Source of the DNA: CAZXEU01 sp964639665
GTDB lineage: Bacteria; Bacteroidota; Rhodothermia; Rhodothermales; Bin80
Reading direction: 5' to 3'
NCBI GenBank assembly: GCA_964639665.1
Contig: CAZXEU010000155.1
Location: forward strand, 1-22,932
Length of the DNA stretch: 22,932 nt
Under the pieces are notes generated by a model. That model was not told the origin of the DNA. It saw nothing but the letters and a program-made list of their open reading frames with translations, and searched no databases. This document shows positions 8,237 through 15,675 of the stretch, piece after piece; the stretch's first letter is position 1; the number at the start of each line of letters is the position of its first letter. A program made the position numbers and the translations under genes.

Positions 8237-8615
8237 GCGTCACTACTGCATATTCCTCGCTGATGCGATCCGTGCTCATGACGAGGCTCTCAAAGCCGGC
8301 GGGGCTTCAGGACTTCTGGGCAAACATCGGATTCTGTAGGCGTTCGCACGTCCGTGTTCGGGGTACTTCCTCCGCTTCCACAGGAAGGCATCCGCGCCGG
8401 TTCATCGCGTTGTCCCCAATCACGGGTTCTTGGACGGCAACAAGAGGACCGCTCTTATCCACGTCGTTTTGCTTGCACTCAGGAAGGGATACGATCTGGC
8501 AATTGAATGCCGGGAAGAATTTGCTGACGTCATAGTACGAGTAGGCGGCGGGGAGTTCTGCCTGAACGAGCTCGCGGAGTGGTTCCGAAGCCGCCTGTCG
8601 AGGACAGGCTCATAG
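8237..8615 (+). pseudogene. doc: Doc/Fic-family toxin, broken by an in-frame stop
   Basis: One frame carries both halves of a Doc (death-on-curing) toxin. Before the stop it reads FLADAIRAHDEALKAGGASG, matching the Doc N-terminal pattern FL-x(5)-IHD-x(6)-GG-x-xGL. A TAG at 8337-8339 follows. The same frame then continues AFARP and, at about residue 60, NHGFLDGNKRTAL, the Fic/Doc active-site motif HxFxDGNKR with catalytic His and the Asp/Arg of the Doc type, and ends at 8615 after GYDLAIECREEFADVIVRVG. Doc proteins phosphorylate elongation factor Tu and arrest translation. The 22 residues between ARP and NHGF have lost the usual helix pattern, so decay goes beyond one stop. No clear start codon was found. 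The gene is most likely an inactive relic of a toxin-antitoxin pair. Confidence 0.75.
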
Positions 8616-8839
8616 ATCTTCCATGCCACGGCAGACAATCGACCGAGGCCCACGACGGTATCCGGCGGTTTGGGCGCCGCCGCCCCCTCGGCTGTCTCCA
8701 TATTGTGCCACGGCTCTGCATGATTCGGATACACCACCGTGGCGGACACAGTGCCTGGCGGACCGGCTGCCCCTTTGATGCGCGGGCCGTGACCAGTCAG
8801 GAGCGCTGCAGGAACCGCACTCCGCCAATATAGACACCC

Positions 8840-9631
8840 ATGCTAACCGACACCCACGCACATCTGTATCACGATCGCCTTGCACCGGATCTGCCGGATG
8901 TGATCGGCCGTGCCCGGGACGCGGGCGTGACCCGCATCGTGATGCCGGCTATCGATCTCGCTTCCATTGGCAAGGCAATCGATCTGTGTGAACGCTACGA
9001 AGGCCTGTATGCCATGGCCGCGTTGCACCCGTCCGAGACCAGGTCGGCTACGGCAGAGGATTTCTCCCGCGTCGCTCAGTACTGCAAAGATCCGCGTGTA
9101 GTCGCCGTTGGCGAAAGCGGCCTGGATTACTACTGGGACCGGTCCTTCGACGCATTGCAGGAGAAGTTCTTTCGGCTGCACATCCGGCTGGCCATGGAAT
9201 TGGACCTGCCGCTGATTCTGCATACCCGTGACCGGCAGGGCCGCGACGAAGCCCACCGGGATATTGTCCGCATGCTGCAAGAGGAACGCAAGGCCGCACC
9301 CGAAAGGCTGCGCGGCATCTTTCACTGCTTCGGAGGGCCTGCCTGGATTGTGGAGGCCGCGGCCGATCTCGGATTCCTCCTAGGCATCGGAGGCACGCTG
9401 ACCTTCAGGAATGCAGGCGTGGATACGCTGGTGGCGGCCACGCCCCTGGAGCAGATGGTCCTGGAAACAGACGCTCCGTTTCTTTCCCCTGTGCCGCACC
9501 GGGGAAAGCGCAACGAGTCAGCCTATGTGCTGCGGGTGGCCGAGAAGATGGCGGCCGTCAAAGGCATCTCCGTGGAGGCGGTGGCCCGCCGGACCACGGA
9601 GAATGCCTTGCAGCTCTTCCGCCTGGACTAG
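8840..9631 (+). CDS. tatD: TatD-family metal-dependent deoxyribonuclease/hydrolase
   Basis: A 263-residue TatD-family TIM-barrel hydrolase of normal length. Metal ligands are all visible: DTHAHL with His6 and His8, GESGLDYYW with Glu92, LILHTRD with His128, GIFHCFGG with His162, and LETDAPFL with Asp211. Family members are 3'-5' DNA exonucleases implicated in DNA repair and quality control, and are cytoplasmic. The start is the ATG at 8840; no strong Shine-Dalgarno sequence precedes it. The gene is monocistronic in this window and converges on dnaK: its TAG (9629-9631) and the dnaK stop on the other strand share the tetranucleotide CTAG at 9628-9631, leaving no room for a terminator between them. 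Confidence 0.93.
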   Translation: MLTDTHAHLYHDRLAPDLPDVIGRARDAGVTRIVMPAIDLASIGKAIDLCERYEGLYAMAALHPSETRSATAEDFSRVAQYCKDPRVVAVGESGLDYYWDRSFDALQEKFFRLHIRLAMELDLPLILHTRDRQGRDEAHRDIVRMLQEERKAAPERLRGIFHCFGGPAWIVEAAADLGFLLGIGGTLTFRNAGVDTLVAATPLEQMVLETDAPFLSPVPHRGKRNESAYVLRVAEKMAAVKGISVEAVARRTTENALQLFRLD

Positions 9632-11529
9632 GACTTGTCGTCCTCGTCCATTACTTCAAAGTCCACGTCCCTGATTTCTCCGTCGTCGGCCGGCGCCGCG
9701 CCGTTGCCGGGCGAAGCCGCAGCTTCCTGCTGCGCCTTCAGCATGTCGGAGCTGGCTGCGGCCCAGGCCTGGTTCATCTGCTCCAGGGCGGAGTCGAGTT
9801 CGCCCATGTCGCGCTCCTTGTGGACGGACTTCAGGCGTTCGAGGGCGGCATCTATCGCAGACTTGTTTTCGGCAGACAACTTGTCTCCGAATTCGCCGAG
9901 GTTGTTCTCCGTCTGGTAGATGAGAGCATCGGCCTGGTTGAGCTTGTCTACCTCTTCGCGCCGCTTTCTGTCTTCCGCCGCGTGTTCCTTGGCCTGATTC
10001 CGCATCTCCTCGATTTCCTCCTCCGACAGCCCGCTTGAAGCCTCAATGCGAATCGACTGCTCCTTGCCCGTTGCCTTGTCCTTGGCCGACACGTTCAGGA
10101 TGCCGTCCGCGTCAATGTCAAAGGTCACCTCGATCTGCGGCAGCCCCCGCGGGGCAGGCGGAATGCCGTCCAGATGAAACCGGCCGATGGTCCGGTTGAA
10201 CTCAGCCATCTCGCGGTTGCCCTGCAGCACATGAATCTCGACGGAAGTCTGGTTATTGGCGGCGGTAGAGAACACCTCCTGCTTCCGAGTCGGGATCGTG
10301 GTATTGGCCTCAATGAGGGTGGTCATCACGCGACCGAGCGTCTCGATGCCCAGGTTCAGCGGCGTGACATCGAGCAGCAGCACGTCCGAAATGTCCTGTG
10401 AAAGTACACCTCCCTGAATGGCTGCGCCTACGGAAACCACCTCGTCAGGGTTGACGGACCGGTTGGGAGCCTTGCCAAAGAACTCCTCGACCGTCTTCTG
10501 CACCAGCGGGATGCGCGTGGAGCCGCCCACGAGGATTACCTCGTCGATTTGCGACGTCGAGAGCTTCGCATCCTCAAGTGCCTGTCGCATGGGAGCCACG
10601 GTCCGGCGTACCAGATCGCCGATGAGATGCTCGAACTTTGCGCGAGACAGATTCATCGTGAGGTGCTTGGGACCTTCCTTCGTCGCCGTAATGAACGGCA
10701 GATTGATGGTCGTCTGGTTTCCGCTGGAAAGCTCGATCTTGGCCTTTTCCGCAGCTTCCTTCAGGCGCTGCAAGGCCATCGCATCTCCCCTCAGGTCAAT
10801 GCCCTCATCCTTTTGGAAGGAGTCAGCAATGTGGTCTATGAGGCGCTGGTCAAAGTCGTCTCCGCCAAGGTGCGTATCGCCGTTCGTCGACTTGACCTCA
10901 AACACACCGCCGCCCAGCTCGAGGATGGAGATGTCGTACGTGCCGCCTCCGAGGTCATAGACGGCAATGACGCGGTCCTTCTCCTGTTTGCCGAGTCCGT
11001 AGGCGAGCGCCGCCGCCGTGGGCTCGTTGATGATGCGGCGCACCTGGAGTCCGGCGATCTTGCCCGCCTCCTTGGTAGCTTTTCGCTGCGCGTCATTGAA
11101 GTATGCCGGCACCGTGATAACGGCCTCGTTGACTTTCTCTCCCAGATAGTCCTCTGCCGTCAGCTTGAGCTTCTGGAGGATCATGGCGGAGATTTCCTGC
11201 GGCGTATAGGTCTGGTCTCCGATCGAGACTCGCGCCAGACCGCTCTCGCCCCCGGTCACCTTGTAAGGCACCGTTTTCAATTCATCCGGCACTTCCTCGT
11301 AGCTCCGGCCCATGAAGCGCTTTATCGAAAAGATGGTTCGCGTCGGGTTGGTAATGGCCTGTCGCTTGGCAGGCGCGCCCGCAAGCCGCTCGCCGTCACT
11401 CTTGAAGGCAACGACGGACGGAGTCGTGCGAGCGCCCTCCGAATTCTCTATGACCCTGGGTTCGCCGCCTTCCATGACGGCTACGACCGAGTTGGTGGTT
11501 CCGAGGTCAATTCCAATAATCTTGGACAT
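9628..11529 (-). CDS. dnaK: Chaperone protein DnaK (Hsp70)
   Basis: A 633-residue Hsp70 of normal length. The ATPase domain opens with IIGIDLGTTNSVVAVMEGG, and includes ITVPAYFNDAQRKATKEAG, IINEPTAAALAYG, VYDLGGGTYDISILE and EVILVGGSTRIPLVQ. The substrate-binding domain has LLLDVTPLNLGIET. The lid region runs to the C-terminal tail IRDVDFEVMDEDDKS, the DnaK-type ending. It folds and protects cytoplasmic proteins with DnaJ and GrpE, neither of which is adjacent. Start ATG at 11529-11527. I saw no CIRCE repeat upstream on the minus strand, so regulation by HrcA is not supported here. A second chaperone-linked gene, the CnoX-like fragment at the right edge, is probably unrelated in transcription. 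Confidence 0.98.
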   Translation of the reverse strand: MSKIIGIDLGTTNSVVAVMEGGEPRVIENSEGARTTPSVVAFKSDGERLAGAPAKRQAITNPTRTIFSIKRFMGRSYEEVPDELKTVPYKVTGGESGLARVSIGDQTYTPQEISAMILQKLKLTAEDYLGEKVNEAVITVPAYFNDAQRKATKEAGKIAGLQVRRIINEPTAAALAYGLGKQEKDRVIAVYDLGGGTYDISILELGGGVFEVKSTNGDTHLGGDDFDQRLIDHIADSFQKDEGIDLRGDAMALQRLKEAAEKAKIELSSGNQTTINLPFITATKEGPKHLTMNLSRAKFEHLIGDLVRRTVAPMRQALEDAKLSTSQIDEVILVGGSTRIPLVQKTVEEFFGKAPNRSVNPDEVVSVGAAIQGGVLSQDISDVLLLDVTPLNLGIETLGRVMTTLIEANTTIPTRKQEVFSTAANNQTSVEIHVLQGNREMAEFNRTIGRFHLDGIPPAPRGLPQIEVTFDIDADGILNVSAKDKATGKEQSIRIEASSGLSEEEIEEMRNQAKEHAAEDRKRREEVDKLNQADALIYQTENNLGEFGDKLSAENKSAIDAALERLKSVHKERDMGELDSALEQMNQAWAAASSDMLKAQQEAAASPGNGAAPADDGEIRDVDFEVMDEDDKS

Positions 11530-11850
11530 GTCCCTGTTCTTTTGGTGTATCGTGAATTAACGTCTGCCACGGTACAATCAATAACCTTGCCGAACGGGCG
11601 CGTCCGCCACTTTGGCAGACCCTGTGACAGCATCGACCGGCCCGCCCGCATGGCCCTTGCGGGGCTGGGAGGTGGGGGGCTCTATGGCCGGCAACTGCCA
11701 TAGCCGGTAGCAAATCGGTCACGATCAGATCTGGCTGCCAGAAACCTGCAGTGCCCGCAACTTGTTTGTCATTCCGGCTCCGGCGCACAGAGGTCAAAGC
11801 AATCGCGAGGGGTCACTCTTTTGCATTGCCCCGGAGGCTGCGGTCAAGGG
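11530..11850. promoter_or_regulatory. Divergent intergenic region dnaK/pgsA with two inverted repeats
   Basis: This 321-nt stretch must hold the promoters of dnaK (leftward) and pgsA (rightward). Two inverted repeats are visible. GTCCGCC (11602-11608) pairs with GGCAGAC (11614-11620) with one mismatch. CTATGGC (11682-11688) pairs exactly with GCCATAG (11697-11703) over an 8-nt loop and can be extended to nine pairs with a 2-nt bulge. Neither is followed by a T-run. I could not place a convincing -10/-35 pair or a CIRCE element, and I see no gene in it. Confidence 0.4.
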
Positions 11851-12420
11851 ATGGATTACGTCCCCAATGCCATTACGATATCCCGGATTGCGATTACGCC
11901 GGTACTTCTGGCGTTTCTGTTCTGGGACTCCCTGCCCGGCCAGGCTATTGCACTGGTGCTGTTCGTGCTCGCTGCGATTTCCGATTACTATGACGGCTGG
12001 CTTGCGCGTAGACTGGACGTTCGGTCCCGGCTTGGCCAGTTTCTGGATCCGATGGCGGACAAGGTTCTGGTCCTGGGCACGCTCGTGGCCCTTGCCGTTC
12101 TTGTTCCGGCGATAGTTCCGTGGTGGGCCGTGGCTGCGATCGCAGCCCGGGATATCGTGATCACAATCCTGCGCCTGAAAGCAGTCAGCGCGCAGCGCAT
12201 GTTGCGCACCATTCCCATGGCCAAGACCAAGACCACGATGCAGCTGGTCTTCGTCATTACCATGCTGGTCCTGCTTACGGCCCGGCACATCCCCGGCATC
12301 CTCTCTAATGTGTCCTCGTGGGTGCTAGAGAGCATCATCCCGCTGATTCTCCTCCTGACGGTCGTGGCGATCACGGTCCTGACGGGAATATGGTATCTGG
12401 CGCGCACCGAATATGAATGA
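11851..12420 (+). CDS. pgsA: CDP-diacylglycerol-glycerol-3-phosphate 3-phosphatidyltransferase
   Basis: A 189-residue integral membrane enzyme that makes phosphatidylglycerol phosphate, the first step to phosphatidylglycerol and cardiolipin. The CDP-alcohol phosphotransferase motif is complete and correctly spaced: Asp45, Asp48-Gly49, Ala52-Arg53, Gly62, Asp66 and Asp70, within SDYYDGWLARR and GQFLDPMADK. Five to six hydrophobic helices are visible. I chose the ATG at 11851 (MDYVPNAITISRI), because family members begin with PN-x-IT-x-xR close to the N-terminus and AAGGG lies just upstream; a TTG 10 codons earlier is possible. The reading frame overlaps pyrE by 8 nt. Other CDP-alcohol transferases such as phosphatidylcholine or phosphatidylserine synthase are less likely on length and the LDPMADK sequence. 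Confidence 0.92.
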   Translation: MDYVPNAITISRIAITPVLLAFLFWDSLPGQAIALVLFVLAAISDYYDGWLARRLDVRSRLGQFLDPMADKVLVLGTLVALAVLVPAIVPWWAVAAIAARDIVITILRLKAVSAQRMLRTIPMAKTKTTMQLVFVITMLVLLTARHIPGILSNVSSWVLESIIPLILLLTVVAITVLTGIWYLARTEYE

Positions 12421-13072
12421 TACCGGCGTCTTCGACGAGTTGGATCGGCGCATTGCGCGGGCCCTGCTGACTATAGGCGCGGTTACCATTCGGCCGAGAG
12501 CGCCCTTTACCTGGGCTTCGGGCCTCCAGGCGCCCGTCTATTGCGACAATCGCCTGACACTCGGGCATCCGTCTGTCCGCAGCATGCTGACGCAGGGATT
12601 CCGGGCGTTCATGGACAGGGAGCGCCTAAGTCCGGAGGCCATTGTTGGCACGGCAACGGGCGGAATTGCGCACGCCGCCTGGCTGGCCGGAGACATGCGG
12701 CTTCCGATGGCCTACGTTAGGCCCGATCTCAAGGGCCACGGCAAGGGAAACCGTGTCGAGGGAGGATTGGGCAAGGGCATGGCCGTAGTCGTGGTGGAGG
12801 ACCTGGTCTCGACCGGCAGGTCGTCCTGGCGTGCGGTTTCGGCCATACGCGAATCCGCAAAGGCTCAGGTTCTCGCCATGGTGGCCATATTCACTTACGG
12901 GTTTCCGGGAGTCCTGGATAGGTTCAGGGCCGAGGGCATCGCAGCAGGAGCGCTGTGCGACTTCTCCACTCTGCTGTCCGTTGCCGTAGAGGAGCGGTAC
13001 CTGAGCGAGAGAGACCTGGAAGTGCTGCTGCACTGGCGCCGCGATCCGCGCGGCTGGTCGGCGGCCCGATGA
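12413..13072 (+). CDS. pyrE: Orotate phosphoribosyltransferase
   Basis: A 219-residue PyrE, which converts orotate and PRPP to orotidine 5'-phosphate in pyrimidine synthesis. Family marks are FTWASGLQAPVYCDNR (residues 32-47), the flexible catalytic loop RPDLKGHGKGNRVEG (about 103-117), and the PRPP-binding motif VVVVEDLVSTG (125-135). GTATGGIAHAAW is the substrate loop. The start ATG at 12413 lies inside the end of pgsA, an 8-nt overlap that suggests coupled translation, and its TGA forms ATGA with the cinA start. Length and motifs are normal. Pairing of pyrE with pgsA and cinA rather than with other pyr genes suggests the operon is organised by growth demand rather than by pyrimidine regulation, which is inference. 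Confidence 0.95.
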   Translation: MNDTGVFDELDRRIARALLTIGAVTIRPRAPFTWASGLQAPVYCDNRLTLGHPSVRSMLTQGFRAFMDRERLSPEAIVGTATGGIAHAAWLAGDMRLPMAYVRPDLKGHGKGNRVEGGLGKGMAVVVVEDLVSTGRSSWRAVSAIRESAKAQVLAMVAIFTYGFPGVLDRFRAEGIAAGALCDFSTLLSVAVEERYLSERDLEVLLHWRRDPRGWSAAR

Positions 13073-14301
13073 CCGCGACGATCGTCACGATTGGGGACGA
13101 GTTGCTAATCGGGCAGGTGCAGGATACGAACGCGGCATGGTTGGCCCGGCGGCTGGCAGGCCTGGGTGTCATGGTGCGACGTGTGCTGACGGTACGCGAT
13201 GAGGCGGCAGATATTGCAACGGCCATCGACCAGGCACGGCAGGCTTCGGATGTGGTATTGGCAACGGGTGGACTGGGCCCAACGCACGATGATGTGACCC
13301 GCGAGGCCGTGGCTGACTATCTGGGCGTGGATCTCCGCCTGGATGCCGAAGCGCGCAGGGCCGTGGGGCGGTTTTTCGCGGAGCGGGGTCGCGAGATTCC
13401 GCCGCACGGGGACCGCGTGGCCATGGTGCCCGAGGGTTTTGAACCGTTGCCCAACCCGGTCGGCACGGCGCCCGGACTGTGGCTTGACCAGGAGGCGGTC
13501 CTTGTGCTGCTTCCGGGCGTTCCCCGCGAAATGAAAGCGATTTTTGGCGAGGAAGTGGCGCCGCGCCTCCGGCGACTTGCTTCGCCGGACGCCATCAGGC
13601 ACCGGACGCTTTGCACGGCCGGTGTTGGCGAGTCCGACATTCAGCAAGAGATTGGCGACATCTCCCATCTGCTGGGTTCGGAGCTCAAGCTGGCCTACCT
13701 TCCCAGACCCGGCCAGGTACGGCTCAGACTCACGGGCAGGGGAGCAGCCGCGGGCCCAAGACTGGAGCAGCTGGAAGCCCACTTGCGCGCGCGGCTGGGC
13801 AGACACATTTTCGGAACGGACGGCGACGTGCTCGAAGCGGTGCTCGGATCCATGCTCCGCAGTCGCGGCCTCAGCATTGCGCTGGCCGAAAGCTGCTCGG
13901 GCGGCCTCGGCCTGCACATGCTTACCAATGTGCCGGGCTCGTCGGACTACGTGGCGGGCGGCGTGGTGGCCTATGCCAATACCGCAAAGCGAGACCTTCT
14001 GGGCGTGCCGGCCGCCGTACTAGAAGCGCACGGCGCCGTGAGCGGGGAAGTTGCCGCGCTGATGGCCCAGGGGGCCCGGGCCAGATTCGGCGCGGACGCA
14101 GGCCTGGGCATCACGGGCATTGCAGGACCGGGGGGAGGATCCGACCAGAAGCCCGTAGGTACGACGTGGGTAGCCTACGCGGACGGATCGTGCGAGATCG
14201 CCCGGTGCTACCGGTTCGGCTCGAACCGCGAGGCAAACAAGATCCGGAGTGCCGTAGCGGCGCTGGATCTGGCCAGGCGGCAGATACTGGCTTCGGACTA
14301 G
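13069..14301 (+). CDS. cinA: CinA-family protein: NMN deamidase with N-terminal MoCF-like domain
   Basis: A 410-residue two-domain CinA. Residues 1 to about 170 form the COG1058 (MoaB/MogA-like) domain: VTIGDELLIGQVQDTNAAWLARRL at the N-terminus, LATGGLGPTHDDVTREAVAD, and LLPGVPREM. Residues about 256-408 form the PncC-type domain, with ALAESCSGGL (Glu274, Cys276), GGVVAYANTAKRDLLGV and GITGIAGPGGGSDQKPVGT. Full-length CinA proteins can hydrolyse ADP-ribose and deamidate nicotinamide mononucleotide in pyridine nucleotide recycling. The start ATG overlaps the pyrE stop as ATGA. An open extension to 12955 in the same frame lies inside pyrE and is not used. recA follows after 118 nt with its own promoter; a cinA-recA order is common in several phyla. 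Confidence 0.93.
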   Translation: MTATIVTIGDELLIGQVQDTNAAWLARRLAGLGVMVRRVLTVRDEAADIATAIDQARQASDVVLATGGLGPTHDDVTREAVADYLGVDLRLDAEARRAVGRFFAERGREIPPHGDRVAMVPEGFEPLPNPVGTAPGLWLDQEAVLVLLPGVPREMKAIFGEEVAPRLRRLASPDAIRHRTLCTAGVGESDIQQEIGDISHLLGSELKLAYLPRPGQVRLRLTGRGAAAGPRLEQLEAHLRARLGRHIFGTDGDVLEAVLGSMLRSRGLSIALAESCSGGLGLHMLTNVPGSSDYVAGGVVAYANTAKRDLLGVPAAVLEAHGAVSGEVAALMAQGARARFGADAGLGITGIAGPGGGSDQKPVGTTWVAYADGSCEIARCYRFGSNREANKIRSAVAALDLARRQILASD

Positions 14302-14342
14302 ATGCGACAACGTTTTTCTGGCCTTGCCGAAAAAACTTGCCT

Positions 14343-14370
14343 ACCCTATGACATTAAGATGTCATAGGGC
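14343..14370. promoter_or_regulatory. Perfect palindrome over the recA promoter, candidate LexA-type operator
   Basis: Arms CCCTATGACAT (14344-14354) and ATGTCATAGGG (14359-14369) are exact reverse complements over a 4-nt centre, TAAG. No T-run follows on the plus strand. The element covers the predicted -35 hexamer of recA, so a bound repressor would block RNA polymerase. It matches none of the LexA boxes I know (the Escherichia, Bacillus and alphaproteobacterial types). The palindrome is seen directly; the LexA role is inference from its position. Confidence 0.6.
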
Positions 14371-14382
14371 CGATTGTATACT
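14354..14382 (+). promoter_or_regulatory. Predicted recA promoter
   Basis: TATACT at 14377-14382 is a good -10 hexamer. TTAAGA at 14354-14359, 17 bp upstream, matches four of six -35 consensus positions. TG directly before the -10 may help. Transcription would start about 30 nt before the recA ATG. The -35 lies in the centre of the palindrome. Confidence 0.5.
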
Positions 14383-14410
14383 GGGCCTAAACCAGTTGAA
14401 TCAGCTCTAA

Positions 14411-14416
14411 GAGGAG
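14411..14416 (+). promoter_or_regulatory. recA ribosome binding site
   Basis: GAGGAG is the clearest Shine-Dalgarno sequence in the window, but it ends only three bases before the ATG at 14420. That spacing is short, and an alternative pairing starting at AAGAGG shifts it slightly. It fixes the recA start. Confidence 0.7.
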
Positions 14417-14419
14417 ATT

Positions 14420-15466
14420 ATGAACGCGATTACCGATGCCAAGAACCGGGCACTGGATCTGGCCCTGAAGCAAATCGAGAAGCAGCACGGAAGAGGATCC
14501 ATCATGCGCATGGGGGATGCGCCCGTGGTGCGTGTTGAAGCCATTTCCACGGGCTCGCTGGCCCTGGATGCGGCGCTCGGCGTGGGAGGGATCCCGCGGG
14601 GCCGCGTGGTGGAGATCTTCGGTCCCGAATCTTCTGGCAAGACCACGCTGGCCACGCATTGTCTGGCAGAATCGCAGAAGTTGGGAGGCGTAGGTGCGTT
14701 CATTGATGCAGAGCACGCCTTTGATCCGACATACGCCGAACAATTGGGTGTGGACATCGACGCATTGCTCATGTCCCAGCCTGACACCGGGGAGCAGGCG
14801 CTCAGCATCTGCGAGATGCTGGTGCGAAGCGGCGCGCTGGATCTGATCGTCGTGGATTCTGTGGCCGCCCTGGTGCCCCGCGCCGAAATCGAGGGCGACA
14901 TGGGAGACAGCCACGTGGGCCTGCAGGCACGCCTCATGAGCCAGGCACTGCGAAAGCTCACCGGCATAATCAGCCGTTCGAACACCGCGCTGGTTTTCAT
15001 TAATCAGCTCCGCGAAAAGATCGGCGTCATGTTTGGCAGTCCTGAAACTACGCCCGGCGGGCGTGCGCTCAAGTTCTACAGCTCGGTCCGGTTGGACATC
15101 CGCCGGATCGGGGCCGTGAAGGAAGGCACGGAGGTCATCGGAAGCCGCACGCGCGTAAAGGTTGTCAAGAACAAGGTGGCGCCTCCATTCCGAACGGCGG
15201 AATTCGACATCGTCTACGGGGAGGGCGTCTCTTCTCTCGGCGAGCTGGTCGATCTCGGCGTAAACCACGGCATCCTGCGCAAGAGCGGCTCCTGGTACGG
15301 CTACGGCGAAATCCGTATAGGCCAGGGGCGGACGGCCACCAAGAAGTGGCTGGCCGAGAACGAGAGCATGCGCGAGGAGATCAAGCGCCACGTCAAGGTT
15401 GCGCTGGGCATCGCGCCGTCCGAGTCCGTGCCGGAAGAGCAGCGTAACGGGGTCGTAGCGGCCTAG
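14420..15466 (+). CDS. recA: Recombinase RecA
   Basis: A 348-residue RecA of standard length: the strand-exchange ATPase that also triggers the SOS response. It has the Walker A box GPESSGKT (residues 68-75), LIVVDSVAALVPRAEIEGDMGDSHVGLQARLMSQALRK split over the Walker B and L1 regions, INQLREKIGVMFGSPETTPGG for loop L2, and KVVKNKVAPPFR. The TTPGG form, with Pro, is usual for several phyla including Bacteroidota. The C-terminal tail is short and only mildly acidic. The gene has its own promoter and a palindrome candidate operator upstream. No recX gene follows. It appears intact. Confidence 0.98.
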   Translation: MNAITDAKNRALDLALKQIEKQHGRGSIMRMGDAPVVRVEAISTGSLALDAALGVGGIPRGRVVEIFGPESSGKTTLATHCLAESQKLGGVGAFIDAEHAFDPTYAEQLGVDIDALLMSQPDTGEQALSICEMLVRSGALDLIVVDSVAALVPRAEIEGDMGDSHVGLQARLMSQALRKLTGIISRSNTALVFINQLREKIGVMFGSPETTPGGRALKFYSSVRLDIRRIGAVKEGTEVIGSRTRVKVVKNKVAPPFRTAEFDIVYGEGVSSLGELVDLGVNHGILRKSGSWYGYGEIRIGQGRTATKKWLAENESMREEIKRHVKVALGIAPSESVPEEQRNGVVAA

Positions 15467-15482
15467 GTGTCGAGGCGCTACG
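15454..15482 (+). terminator. Possible hairpin spanning the recA stop codon
   Basis: CGTAGCG (15454-15460) pairs exactly with CGCTACG (15476-15482). CCT and AGG extend the stem to ten pairs with one bulged G. The recA TAG (15464-15466) is in the stem and loop. No T-run follows, so a classical intrinsic terminator is doubtful; mRNA 3'-end protection is another possibility. Confidence 0.3.
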
Positions 15483-15675
15483 CACGCTACTTGCTCGCGG
15501 ATACTGCGACGCAAACTACTCTCGAGCCCCGGCGCCGCCGCGAGTTCGACCAAGCGCCCCGTCTCGATAAACAGCCAGTGAACTTTGGGCGACAGTAAGG
15601 GCACGGAATTCAACAGAACACCGGCACCTGCCGCTGCGTAAGTCATTTGAATCAGGCAGCACCAGAGATAGAGTA

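Noticed and set aside
11530..11640. CIRCE (HrcA) operator upstream of dnaK
   Set aside because: The TTAGCACTC-N9-GAGTGCTAA pattern is not present.
10549..11703. A 384-codon plus-strand frame antisense to dnaK
   Set aside because: Mirror of a highly conserved GC-rich gene; no motif, and DnaK on the other strand is certain.
12955..13068. N-terminal extension of CinA inside pyrE
   Set aside because: CinA proteins start at the VTIGDELL region; the ATGA overlap at 13069 is the natural start.
14344..14369. The recA palindrome as an intrinsic terminator for cinA
   Set aside because: No T-run follows on the plus strand; the T-run on the minus strand is nine bases away and no minus-strand gene precedes it.
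14387..15646. A 419-codon minus-strand frame antisense to recA
   Set aside because: Shadow of recA with no recognisable domain; recA is certain on the plus strand.
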